From UBA1546 sp049302185 (GTDB lineage: Bacteria > Nitrospirota > Thermodesulfovibrionia > Thermodesulfovibrionales > UBA1546), in NCBI GenBank assembly GCA_049302185.1, contig JBAQLV010000032.1:1-64000 (forward strand): a DNA stretch of 64,000 nucleotides. Reading direction: 5' to 3'. The stretch's first letter is position 1; each line of letters begins with the position of its first letter. This document shows positions 8,620 to 15,307 of the stretch, piece by piece. Below the pieces are notes generated by a model. That model was given only the letters and a program-made list of their open reading frames with translations, did no database searches and was not told the origin of the DNA. A program made the translations under genes and the position numbers.

Positions 8620-9710
8620 TGCCCTCTCCCGATAATATCTTTTCTTGGATTTTCTTTATATAATGCCTCTATCTCTTTTATCGCATCTTTTGCCCTGCTG
8701 TTGATATCTTTTGGCACTATTATTTGGGCAATAACATATTGATTGCCCCTTCCAGCTGTCTTTGGCGAAGGGAAACCCTTTCCGGAAAGCTTAAACTTCT
8801 GCCCCCCCTGCGTTCCGGATGGAATAGTCATCACTGTGCTTCCGTCTATTGTAGGGACTTCAATCTTTGCGCCGAGCGCTGCTTCGCCGAATGTGATTGG
8901 CAAATCCACATAAATATCATTTTCCTTTCGCGTAAATACAGGATGCGGCCTTACAGTCATCTCTATACGCAAATCTCCCGGAGGGCCGCCTGCCTCGCCT
9001 CTGCCTCCCATGCCTTTAAGTTTCACTATTGAACCGGTATCAACGCCGGCAGGTATTTTTGCCTTTATTGTATCTGTCTGGAGTGTCTTTCCCCTGCCGT
9101 TACACGCCTTGCATGTTTTCGTAATCTTCCTGCCGCTTCCTCCGCATGATGTGCATGTCTGGGACATCCTGAAAAAACCTTTTGATGTTTGAAGCTTCCC
9201 GCTTCCTTTGCATCTATCACATGTCTGATAGGACTCAGCGCCTGTTCCATTGCACGCACTGCATGGGGTTTCTCTTGTAATGGTAACAGGACGCGTAACG
9301 CCTGTGAATGCATCTTCCAAGGAAAGTTCAATAGTCATGAACATATCAGCGCCTTTTCTCGCGAATTGTCCATGCCTTCTGTCTGCTCCGAAGATGTCGG
9401 AAAAAACATCTCCGAATCCGCCAAAATCAGAGGTCTCGCCGAAATCAGGCCTTGCCCCTTCAAACCACGGTCCGCCTGCCTCAAAAGGAGATTTGCCGAA
9501 CTGGTTATAATCAGCCCGTTTCTTTTCATCGCCGAGCACACTGTATGCCTCGTTTATCTCCTTGAATTTATGTTCTGAGGTTTTGTCGCCGGGATTAAGG
9601 TCAGGGTGATATTTTCGCGCAAGCTTCCTGTACGCCTTCTTTATCTCGTCCTGAGAGGCGTTTTTGTTTACGCCGAGCATCTCATAGTAGTCTTTAACTG
9701 CAGGTGACAT
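8616..9710 (-). CDS. dnaJ: Chaperone DnaJ
   Basis: Type I Hsp40 co-chaperone that stimulates the DnaK ATPase. The J domain (about 5-70) has H-P-D at 35-37. A Gly/Phe-rich linker follows (F-G-G-F-G-D-V-F). Next come four CxxCxGxG zinc-finger repeats around 150-205 (C-S-A-C-N-G-T-G, C-D-R-C-K-G-S-G, C-T-S-C-G-G-S-G, C-K-A-C-N-G-R-G), then the two substrate-binding beta domains to residue 364. No dnaK or grpE is in the window. This is probably the heat-shock-specific second DnaJ that accompanies HspR and ClpB. It is the first gene of the operon, with a leader of about 120 nt after the predicted promoter. Confidence 0.96.
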   Translation of the reverse strand: MSPAVKDYYEMLGVNKNASQDEIKKAYRKLARKYHPDLNPGDKTSEHKFKEINEAYSVLGDEKKRADYNQFGKSPFEAGGPWFEGARPDFGETSDFGGFGDVFSDIFGADRRHGQFARKGADMFMTIELSLEDAFTGVTRPVTITRETPCSACNGTGAESYQTCDRCKGSGKLQTSKGFFRMSQTCTSCGGSGRKITKTCKACNGRGKTLQTDTIKAKIPAGVDTGSIVKLKGMGGRGEAGGPPGDLRIEMTVRPHPVFTRKENDIYVDLPITFGEAALGAKIEVPTIDGSTVMTIPSGTQGGQKFKLSGKGFPSPKTAGRGNQYVIAQIIVPKDINSRAKDAIKEIEALYKENPRKDIIGRGQ

Positions 9711-9816
9711 TTACCATCTCCCTCTACGAGTCGTAGACCAATTACGTCCTTACAATAACCTTATCAAACCTCAACCCTAATTTAATATCCTAATTTAATA
9801 TCCTAAAATTAAGCAG

Positions 9817-9866
9817 CTTGAATCTCGTTTGCTCATATAATAACAAGTGAGTCAATTCGTGTCAAG
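9817..9866. promoter_or_regulatory. Two HAIR-like inverted repeats (HspR operators)
   Basis: The HAIR consensus known from HspR-regulated genes is CTTGAGT-N7-ACTCAAG. At 9846-9866 (minus strand) CTTGACA-N7-ACTCACT matches 10 of 14 positions and covers the -35 and half of the spacer. At 9817-9837 CTTGAAT-N7-GCTCATA also matches 10 of 14 with the correct spacing and starts right at the -10. Neither is perfect, but spacing, number and position all fit repression by the hspR product encoded in the operon. Confidence 0.5.
9837..9865 (-). promoter_or_regulatory. Predicted sigma-70-type promoter of dnaJ-hspR-clpB
   Basis: On the minus strand TTGACA (9860-9865) is followed by exactly 17 nt and TATTAT (9837-9842), a near-consensus pair. 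Transcription would begin near 9830, about 120 nt before dnaJ. Confidence 0.7.
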
Positions 9867-9930
9867 TAAATAGCAATGATGCATTACATAATCTCAGGAG
9901 CATTGCAAGGGTAACGATTTACCCAAAACG

Positions 9931-11445
9931 TTACCTTTGCATGATAACTTCTGCCACTGCCTTCTGCGCTGCCTCAGAATCCCAGTATGCGTATATTCTT
10001 GCTGTGTCATTCCCAACCCTATCAAGGAGATATGGACTTCCAAAAGATACAAATATCTTCGCCTTATCCTTTAATTCCGTTATACATTTCAAAAGCCAAG
10101 GGCTTGGGCCGCCCTTCCACGCCCTGATACCTGAAAAAACTGCTACGATAGCGAATGAGTTATCAGGAAAGATTACTTTTTGAATCTCAGAATCGTGTTT
10201 TATAATCTGCAATTTTAAATCAGGAAATTTTCCTTTAAGTTTTTCAGCAAGGACATTGCCTAAAAATCCCCCCATCCCCCCTTTAGTAAAGGGGGGTAAG
10301 GGGGGATTTTCTTCATCGCTCAAAACAACAAGATATGGTTCCCCTTTTATCTTAATCTCACCCGACACCTTAATTGCCTTTTCCGTTAACTCTTCAGAAA
10401 GCTTTCCGTGAGACTCAAAATCAGGCAGGGCTTTAGAAGGAAAACGAATTAGTCCGTCCCTAAATATCCGTAAACGCCTACCCCCCCTTAATCCCCCCCT
10501 TAATAAAGGGGACCGGGGGGGTGTTGACAGATAGGAAACAACATTGTCAGGGTTAGTCGGATGAAGCAGTATATCAACGCCTGCGTTAAGAGCCATAAGT
10601 GATGCCTCTTCCTCCGAATATCTCCCTATGCCTCCCATGTTCATAGCATCTGTAATTACAATGCCTTTAAATCCGAGGTTCTTCCTGAGATAACTGACCG
10701 CCTTTTGCGAGAGCGATACAGGGATGCCTGACGGATCCAATGCCGGGACATTCAGGTGTCCCATCATAATCATCCTTACGCCTGCTTTAACTGCATTCCT
10801 GAATGGCGCAAGCTCTGTCTTTGATAGAGCTTTAATATCTTTTTTTATCTTCGGGAGTTTTATGTGCGAGTCTGTTTCCGTATCGCCGTGTCCCGGAAAG
10901 TGTTTGCCGCAGGCAGTAATGCCGTGGGACTGAAATGTCTTTATCATCTCGCATCCGAAAAAAGATACGCTCTCAGGGTCTTCTCCAAATGCCCTTGTTG
11001 AGATAATCGGATTTCTCGGGTTAGTGTTTATGTCCAGAACAGGAGCAAAGATTGTATTTATACCTGCATACCTCGCCTCAATCGCAATCGCTTTGAATAC
11101 TTTTCTCAAAAGTTTTAACTGTGAACCGTGAACTGTGAACCGTGAACTGTCTTTTTTGATTGCAGACGCAACTGCCATTGCAGGCGGGAATATCGTGCCT
11201 CCTTCTCGGAGAGTCGAGTCTCCGACAAGCTGCTGTCCTAATCCCTGTTCAAGGTCAGAGGCAATGATTAAACTCTCATCCGCTTCCTTCTGAAGTTCAC
11301 TTATCCCCTGCCTTACCGTGTTCAGCTCTCCTCCGAAAACAATGAACCCTGCAATGCCTTTTTTTACAAGCCTCAGGTAATAATCAAATTCCTTCTCAAT
11401 ATCCCTGCCGTTAAGGCGTGCGATTATGAATTTATAGAAGTTCAT
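9931..11445 (-). CDS. nagZ: GH3 beta-N-acetylhexosaminidase (NagZ-like) with embedded repeats
   Basis: Family 3 glycoside hydrolase that removes N-acetylglucosamine from muropeptides during wall recycling. The barrel carries the NagZ hallmark K181-H-F-P-G-H-G, with T-D-S-H ending at 194 (substrate-binding K/H and the catalytic histidine loop), and the nucleophile D266 in V-I-T-D-A-M-N-M-G-G. At 504 residues it is longer than one-domain NagZ, because a C-terminal alpha/beta domain is present. Three peptides are translations of DNA repeats: D-S-S-R-F-T-V-H-G-S-Q near 99-109 from a 14-bp tandem, and two Pro/Gly-rich inserts near 307-323 and about 377-391. All keep the frame. The insertions lie outside the motifs, so the enzyme may still be active. 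Confidence 0.85.
   Translation of the reverse strand: MNFYKFIIARLNGRDIEKEFDYYLRLVKKGIAGFIVFGGELNTVRQGISELQKEADESLIIASDLEQGLGQQLVGDSTLREGGTIFPPAMAVASAIKKDSSRFTVHGSQLKLLRKVFKAIAIEARYAGINTIFAPVLDINTNPRNPIISTRAFGEDPESVSFFGCEMIKTFQSHGITACGKHFPGHGDTETDSHIKLPKIKKDIKALSKTELAPFRNAVKAGVRMIMMGHLNVPALDPSGIPVSLSQKAVSYLRKNLGFKGIVITDAMNMGGIGRYSEEEASLMALNAGVDILLHPTNPDNVVSYLSTPPRSPLLRGGLRGGRRLRIFRDGLIRFPSKALPDFESHGKLSEELTEKAIKVSGEIKIKGEPYLVVLSDEENPPLPPFTKGGMGGFLGNVLAEKLKGKFPDLKLQIIKHDSEIQKVIFPDNSFAIVAVFSGIRAWKGGPSPWLLKCITELKDKAKIFVSFGSPYLLDRVGNDTARIYAYWDSEAAQKAVAEVIMQR
10266..10307. repeat. C6/G6 palindromic element inside nagZ (copy 1)
   Basis: Palindrome with ATCCCCCC arms, an inner C7/G6 pair and a TTAGTAA centre. 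Translated on the minus strand as N-P-P-L-P-P-F-T-K-G-G-M-G-G-F. Same family as 279-320 and 10480-10521. Confidence 0.8.
10480..10521. repeat. C6/G6 palindromic element inside nagZ (copy 2)
   Basis: A more diverged copy (centre TTAATAAA, G4-ACC-G7 arm), translated in another frame as T-P-P-R-S-P-L-L-R-G-G-L-R-G-G. The different frame shows that it was inserted independently of copy 1. Confidence 0.75.
11118..11150. repeat. 14-bp tandem repeat inside nagZ
   Basis: Unit GTGAACCGTGAACT (itself two near-identical heptamers) is repeated just over twice. It is translated in frame in a surface-like stretch before the helix K-L-L-R-K-V-F. Confidence 0.75.
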
Positions 11446-11484
11446 GGTGTATTATATCAGGAGAAAAGAAAATCAGGAGGGCTG

Positions 11485-12390
11485 ATGGGTTTATTCGACA
11501 GGCTGAAAGAAGGGCTTGCAAAAACAAGAAAAGGTTTTATTGAAAAAATTGAATCTGTTTTAATGCATGGAACGATTGATGAAGAAGTTGTCAATGAACT
11601 TGAAGAAATACTTATAACATCTGATATCGGGGTGCATGCTGCGGCAGAAATTGTCAACTTCTTGAAAGACAAGATTAAAAAAGGCGAAGTCAAAGACAGC
11701 GCTTCAGCAAAGGAATTTCTGAAAAAGGAAATGCTTTCTCTGCTCGGCTCCTCTTCGCCTGTTGTCCTGTTCGGTGAGAAGCCGTTTGTTATCCTGACAG
11801 TCGGCGTTAACGGCGCAGGCAAGACTACTACTATCGGCAAACTTGCAAGCAGGTTCAGGTCAGAGGGACATTCAGTCCTGCTTGGAGCATCTGATACATT
11901 CAGGGCTGCAGCGATAGAGCAGCTTGAGATATGGGCTGAAAGATCAGGCGCTTCTATTGTTAAGCACCAGAGCGGCTCCGACCCTGCTGCTGTTGCGTAT
12001 GATGCGATAGAGTCTGCAAAGCATAAAAAGATTGACATTGTTATTATTGACACAGCAGGCAGGCTTCATACAAAAAGTCCTTTGATGGAGGAATTGAAAA
12101 AGGTTAAACGTGTTGTACAGAAGTCACTGCCTCATGCCCCGCAGGAGGTTCTGCTTGTTGTTGATGCAACCACAGGACAGAATGCGTTAAGGCAGGCGCA
12201 GATTTTCAACGAGACAGTCGGCGTTACAGGTATTGCGCTCACAAAACTTGACGGCACGGCAAAAGGCGGAATCGTATTTGCGATAAAAAAAGAACTTGGC
12301 ATACCTGTCAGGCTTATAGGAATCGGCGAAGGGATTGACGACCTCAGGGATTTTGTTCCGGAGGAATTTGTGGAGGCGCTTTTTTCATAA
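11485..12390 (+). CDS. ftsY: Signal recognition particle receptor FtsY
   Basis: SRP GTPase that docks ribosome-nascent-chain complexes at the membrane for co-translational insertion. The 301-residue protein is an N-G core with only a short leader and no long acidic A domain, a common form outside Proteobacteria. Visible motifs are G1 G-V-N-G-A-G-K-T (107-114), G2 D-T-F-R-A-A-A-I-E-Q-L, G3 D-T-A-G-R, G4 T-K-L-D-G-T-A-K-G-G, and a closing G-I-G-E-x-x-D-D-L-x-x-F that is characteristic of the SRP GTPases. The ribosome site AGGAGGG lies 6 bp before the ATG. The gene diverges from nagZ. Its last 47 bp overlap a decayed PBP1A gene on the other strand. Confidence 0.96.
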   Translation: MGLFDRLKEGLAKTRKGFIEKIESVLMHGTIDEEVVNELEEILITSDIGVHAAAEIVNFLKDKIKKGEVKDSASAKEFLKKEMLSLLGSSSPVVLFGEKPFVILTVGVNGAGKTTTIGKLASRFRSEGHSVLLGASDTFRAAAIEQLEIWAERSGASIVKHQSGSDPAAVAYDAIESAKHKKIDIVIIDTAGRLHTKSPLMEELKKVKRVVQKSLPHAPQEVLLVVDATTGQNALRQAQIFNETVGVTGIALTKLDGTAKGGIVFAIKKELGIPVRLIGIGEGIDDLRDFVPEEFVEALFS

Positions 12391-12535
12391 ACTCAATCCA
12401 TATCGGCAGGGCTGCTCTTGAACCGGCCTCTTTTTTACCGATTGGCTTGTGGTTATTCCTTCCGACCCAGACACCAACCGCAAGACTGTCGTCAAAACCT
12501 ATGAACCATGCATCAGTATAATTGTTTGTAGTGCC
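12344..12535 (-). pseudogene. C-terminal remnant of penicillin-binding protein 1A
   Basis: The minus strand reads A-G-T-T-N-N-Y-T-D-A-W-F-I-G-F, then V-G-V-W-V-G-R-N-N-H-K-P-I-G, then A-G-S-R-A-A-L-P-I-W before a stop at 12344. This is the C-terminal end of the transpeptidase domain of class A PBPs, just after the K-T-G-T motif, which would sit at the break. The lysine of that motif and everything upstream are missing. The last 16 codons overlap the 3' end of ftsY. An intact copy must exist elsewhere if the cell has a class A PBP. It marks a deletion just before the rod-shape operon. Confidence 0.75.
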
Positions 12536-12555
12536 TGCATGATAGTTAATTATAA

Positions 12556-12584
12556 TTGAAAAGCAAGCCGTTTTTTGTTAACAT
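12556..12584 (+). promoter_or_regulatory. Predicted promoter of the RDD-mre operon
   Basis: TTGAAA (12556-12561), 17 nt, TAACAT (12579-12584). The start site would fall near 12590, at the ATG of the RDD gene, which lacks a ribosome site. A leaderless transcript is possible. Confidence 0.4.
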
Positions 12585-12589
12585 CTAAG

Positions 12590-13015
12590 ATGTTGGAAGA
12601 ACCTAAAAGAGCAAGCCTGCTTCTCAGAAGTGTTGCAAAGACGATTGACCTTATAATTGTCGCTGCTGCGGCAGAGATTATTCCCAGGGCAGGATTTTTT
12701 GCCGGACTTGCTTATCTGTTAATCAGTGACGGGCTTTTTAATGGCAAGAGTCTCGGGAAACAGCTTACAGGATTAAAGGTTGTTTCCATTGCAACCGGTA
12801 AGGCGTGTTCAGTCAGAGAGTCAATATTGAGAAATCTTGTGCTGTGTATCGGCGCCGCGCTATGGAGAATCCCATTAATCGGATGGGTTATTACGCTGCT
12901 TATAGTGGGGGTTGAGTTCGTAATGCTTCTCGGGAGCAAAGAAGGGATGAGGCTTGGCGATGAGATTGCCAAGACAACTGTTATAATAGAAGAAAAGTTA
13001 AAAGTTGAAGGTTGA
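12590..13015 (+). CDS. RDD family membrane protein
   Basis: A 141-residue protein with three hydrophobic stretches and the RDD features that give the family its name: an early R-S-V-A-K-T-I-D-L-I-I segment (Arg and Asp in TM1), then G-K-S-L-G-K-Q-L-T-G-L-K-V-V between TM2 and TM3. The function of RDD proteins is mostly unknown. Some are linked to ion exchange or envelope homeostasis. I chose the ATG at 12590. A TTG at 12575 would add five residues. It precedes mreB with about 30 bp between them and probably heads the rod-shape transcript. The C-terminus runs into a short repeat. Confidence 0.75.
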   Translation: MLEEPKRASLLLRSVAKTIDLIIVAAAAEIIPRAGFFAGLAYLLISDGLFNGKSLGKQLTGLKVVSIATGKACSVRESILRNLVLCIGAALWRIPLIGWVITLLIVGVEFVMLLGSKEGMRLGDEIAKTTVIIEEKLKVEG

Positions 13016-13032
13016 AAGTTAAAAGTGAAAGA
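12995..13032. repeat. GTTAAAAGTTGAAGG-type low-complexity repeat
   Basis: Direct repeats of the AAGTTAAAAGTTGAA type sit between the RDD gene and mreB. An inverted-complement relative (AACTTTAAACTTTCAAC) lies at 18311-18327 upstream of tRNA-Met. Confidence 0.6.
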
Positions 13033-13044
13033 AGGAGAGAAGAA

Positions 13045-14076
13045 ATGTTCTTAAACAATATTCTTGGTTTATTCTCAAATGACCTTGCCATAGACCTTGG
13101 CACTGCAAATACTCTCGTATTTGTTAAAGGCAAAGGGATTGTATGCGATGAACCCTCTGTCGTTGTTATAAGGAAGGACACTAAGAAAACTATTGCAGTC
13201 GGCGCCGAAGCAAAAAAAATGCTTGGCAAAACCCCTGTGAATATCATGGCTATAAGACCAATGAAGGATGGCGTTATAGCAGACTTTGACGCCACAGGAG
13301 AGATGCTCAAGTATTTCATTGCAAAGGTGCATAACAGACGCAGTTTTGTATCGCCGAGGATAATCATAGGAGTCCCGTCAGGCATAACACAGGTTGAACA
13401 GCGCGCTGTAAAAGATGCCGCTCAGGCATCAGGCGCGCGGGAAGTCTATCTGATTGAAGAGCCTATGGCTGCGGCAGTCGGTGTTGGGCTGCCTGTGGGT
13501 GAACCGGCAGGAAATATGATTGTTGACATCGGAGGAGGCACCACTGATATAGCGGTCATCTCGCTTGACGGTATCGTATACAGCAAGGCTGTAAGGGTAG
13601 GCGGAGATAAGATGGATGAAGAACTCATCGCATATATGAAACGCCGTTACAACCTCATGATAGGCGAGAGGACAGCAGAGCGGATAAAGATAGAGATAGG
13701 GTCTGCATACCCTTCAGACGGAGACGGCCGCTGTGAAATGGAGATAAAAGGAAGAGACCTTATATCAGGTATTCCGAAAACCATAACCATAAACGAGGAT
13801 GAAATACGGGAGGCCATTAGCGAATCTGTAAATACAATTCTTGACACGATAAAAGTCACCCTTGAGAACACACCGCCTGAACTTGCGGCAGACATCGTTG
13901 ACCGCGGGATCGTGCTTGCAGGCGGCGGAGCGCTCTTAAAGGGGCTTGATACATATATAAGAGAGGAGACCGGACTTCCCGTAATAGTGGCAGACGACCC
14001 TCTGACTGCAGTTGTGAGAGGGGTCGGAAAGATGCTTGACGACTTCGAACTTCTAAGGAAGATATCTATTAATTAA
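13045..14076 (+). CDS. mreB: Rod shape-determining protein MreB
   Basis: Bacterial actin that polymerises under the inner membrane and guides side-wall synthesis by the RodA/PBP2 complex. The 343-residue product has the phosphate-1 motif I-D-L-G-T-A-N-T (16-23), the phosphate-2 motif D-I-G-G-G-T-T-D-I-A and the adenosine motif G-G-G-A-L-L-K-G-L-D near the end. The N-terminus F-L-N-N-I-L-G-L-F-S is the amphipathic membrane anchor. I chose the ATG at 13045, which has GAAGGAGAG just upstream. A longer TTG start would only translate the repeat. Its stop overlaps the mreC start by one base. Confidence 0.97.
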   Translation: MFLNNILGLFSNDLAIDLGTANTLVFVKGKGIVCDEPSVVVIRKDTKKTIAVGAEAKKMLGKTPVNIMAIRPMKDGVIADFDATGEMLKYFIAKVHNRRSFVSPRIIIGVPSGITQVEQRAVKDAAQASGAREVYLIEEPMAAAVGVGLPVGEPAGNMIVDIGGGTTDIAVISLDGIVYSKAVRVGGDKMDEELIAYMKRRYNLMIGERTAERIKIEIGSAYPSDGDGRCEMEIKGRDLISGIPKTITINEDEIREAISESVNTILDTIKVTLENTPPELAADIVDRGIVLAGGGALLKGLDTYIREETGLPVIVADDPLTAVVRGVGKMLDDFELLRKISIN

Positions 14077-14858
14077 TGCCCAAGAAAAGGTTTTTGCTTT
14101 TTTTTTCTCTTATCATTGCGTCATTCATTCTGATGACATACCAGAGCAATAGGGGACTGCCTAATCCTCTGCGCCTTATAAACTACCCTGTCAACATTGC
14201 GAATAACGCCATCAATTCTGTCTGTTCAAAAATAAAAGTCGCCTTCAAAAAGATACAACTGCGCGATGAAGAAAACAGGAGATTGAAGCTGGAGCTTGAT
14301 AATCTGCTTATGGAGCAGCATAAATACAAGGAGGCAATTCTTGAGAATGCAAGACTCGGAGAACTGCTTGCCCTGAAAGAAAAAGAAAAAAAATACGTCA
14401 CTGCTGCACGGGTTATCTCCAGAGGCAATGACCAGTGGACAAACACGCTTGTAATAAACAAAGGCAGGCATGACGGCGTAGAAAAGGATATGACGGTGAT
14501 AACCGGCAAAGGGCTTGTAGGCAAGGTTTTTTCCGCATTGAACTCTTACTCATATGTCCTTCTGCTCAATGATGTGAATTTCTCGGTGGCAATAAGGCTT
14601 CAGGAAAGCAGAACTGAAGGAATAATCTCCGGAACAGGTTCAAAAACATGTATGCTGAAATATGTCTCTCACGAATATGAAGTAAAAGAAAACGAAATGG
14701 CGCTTACATCAGGGCTTGATTCTCTTTTCCCTCCCGGAATACCTGTCGGCGCTATAACCGGAATCGCAAAAAAAGGCGCGGGCCTTTTCCAGAACATAGA
14801 GGTTACTCCGTTTCAGGACAGCGCAAAACTTGAAGAAGTCGTGATAGTAGGACGATGA
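14076..14858 (+). CDS. mreC: Rod shape-determining protein MreC
   Basis: Bitopic membrane protein that activates PBP2 in the elongasome. The 260 residues show one N-terminal TM helix (about 4-22), a charged coiled coil (about 55-100, Q-L-R-D-E-E-N-R-R-L-K-L-E-L-D), and two beta-barrel subdomains with the family signatures N-K-G-R-H-D-G-V, V-I-T-G-K-G-L-V-G-K-V and the closing G-I-P-V-G-x-I-T-G-I. It overlaps mreB by 1 bp and mreD by 4 bp (ATGA), so translation is coupled. Confidence 0.95.
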   Translation: MPKKRFLLFFSLIIASFILMTYQSNRGLPNPLRLINYPVNIANNAINSVCSKIKVAFKKIQLRDEENRRLKLELDNLLMEQHKYKEAILENARLGELLALKEKEKKYVTAARVISRGNDQWTNTLVINKGRHDGVEKDMTVITGKGLVGKVFSALNSYSYVLLLNDVNFSVAIRLQESRTEGIISGTGSKTCMLKYVSHEYEVKENEMALTSGLDSLFPPGIPVGAITGIAKKGAGLFQNIEVTPFQDSAKLEEVVIVGR

Positions 14859-15307
14859 AGAAAATTGTTTTGCTCCTCATCATATTCTCAGCGTTTCTTC
14901 TTGAGAGCAGAATATCAATTTTTGGCGCACAGCCTGATTTGGCGGCAGCTATTGCCTATTATTTCGGGTTAAAAAACGGAGAAACCAAGGGGATGCTGTT
15001 TGGTTCATTTATAGGGCTTATAGGCGACAGTCTTTCCGGAGGTATTCTCGGTCCAAATATCTTAGGGAAGGGCATGGTAGGCTTTCTTTCCGCTTTTATG
15101 TCAGGCAGCTTTTTCAGATGGACGCCGGTTCTTGGAGTAATAGGCATTTCTCTATTGACCGCTCTCAACGGAATAATTGTATTCCTTTCTAAAACCATAT
15201 TTGAGCATATGCCCACTTCTATCCCGAGCGCAATATCCATAATATTTACCGCTGCAATAATAAATTCTTTATTCGGCATATTCATGAGGCCTCAAAATGA
15301 GCAATAA
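14855..15307 (+). CDS. mreD: Rod shape-determining protein MreD
   Basis: A 150-residue integral membrane protein with about five hydrophobic segments. The L-L-E-S-R-I-S-I-F-G-A-Q-P-D-L start and G-L-I-G-D-S-L-S-G-G-I-L-G match MreD, the least conserved elongasome component. It overlaps mreC by 4 bp and mrdA by 11 bp. Identification rests on membrane topology plus its place between mreC and mrdA. Confidence 0.9.
   Translation: MKKIVLLLIIFSAFLLESRISIFGAQPDLAAAIAYYFGLKNGETKGMLFGSFIGLIGDSLSGGILGPNILGKGMVGFLSAFMSGSFFRWTPVLGVIGISLLTALNGIIVFLSKTIFEHMPTSIPSAISIIFTAAIINSLFGIFMRPQNEQ

Noticed and set aside
11457..12053. 198-codon minus-strand open frame opposite ftsY
   Set aside because: It is antisense to a certain gene, rich in Ser/Thr/Ile as expected for a shadow frame, and has no recognisable domain.
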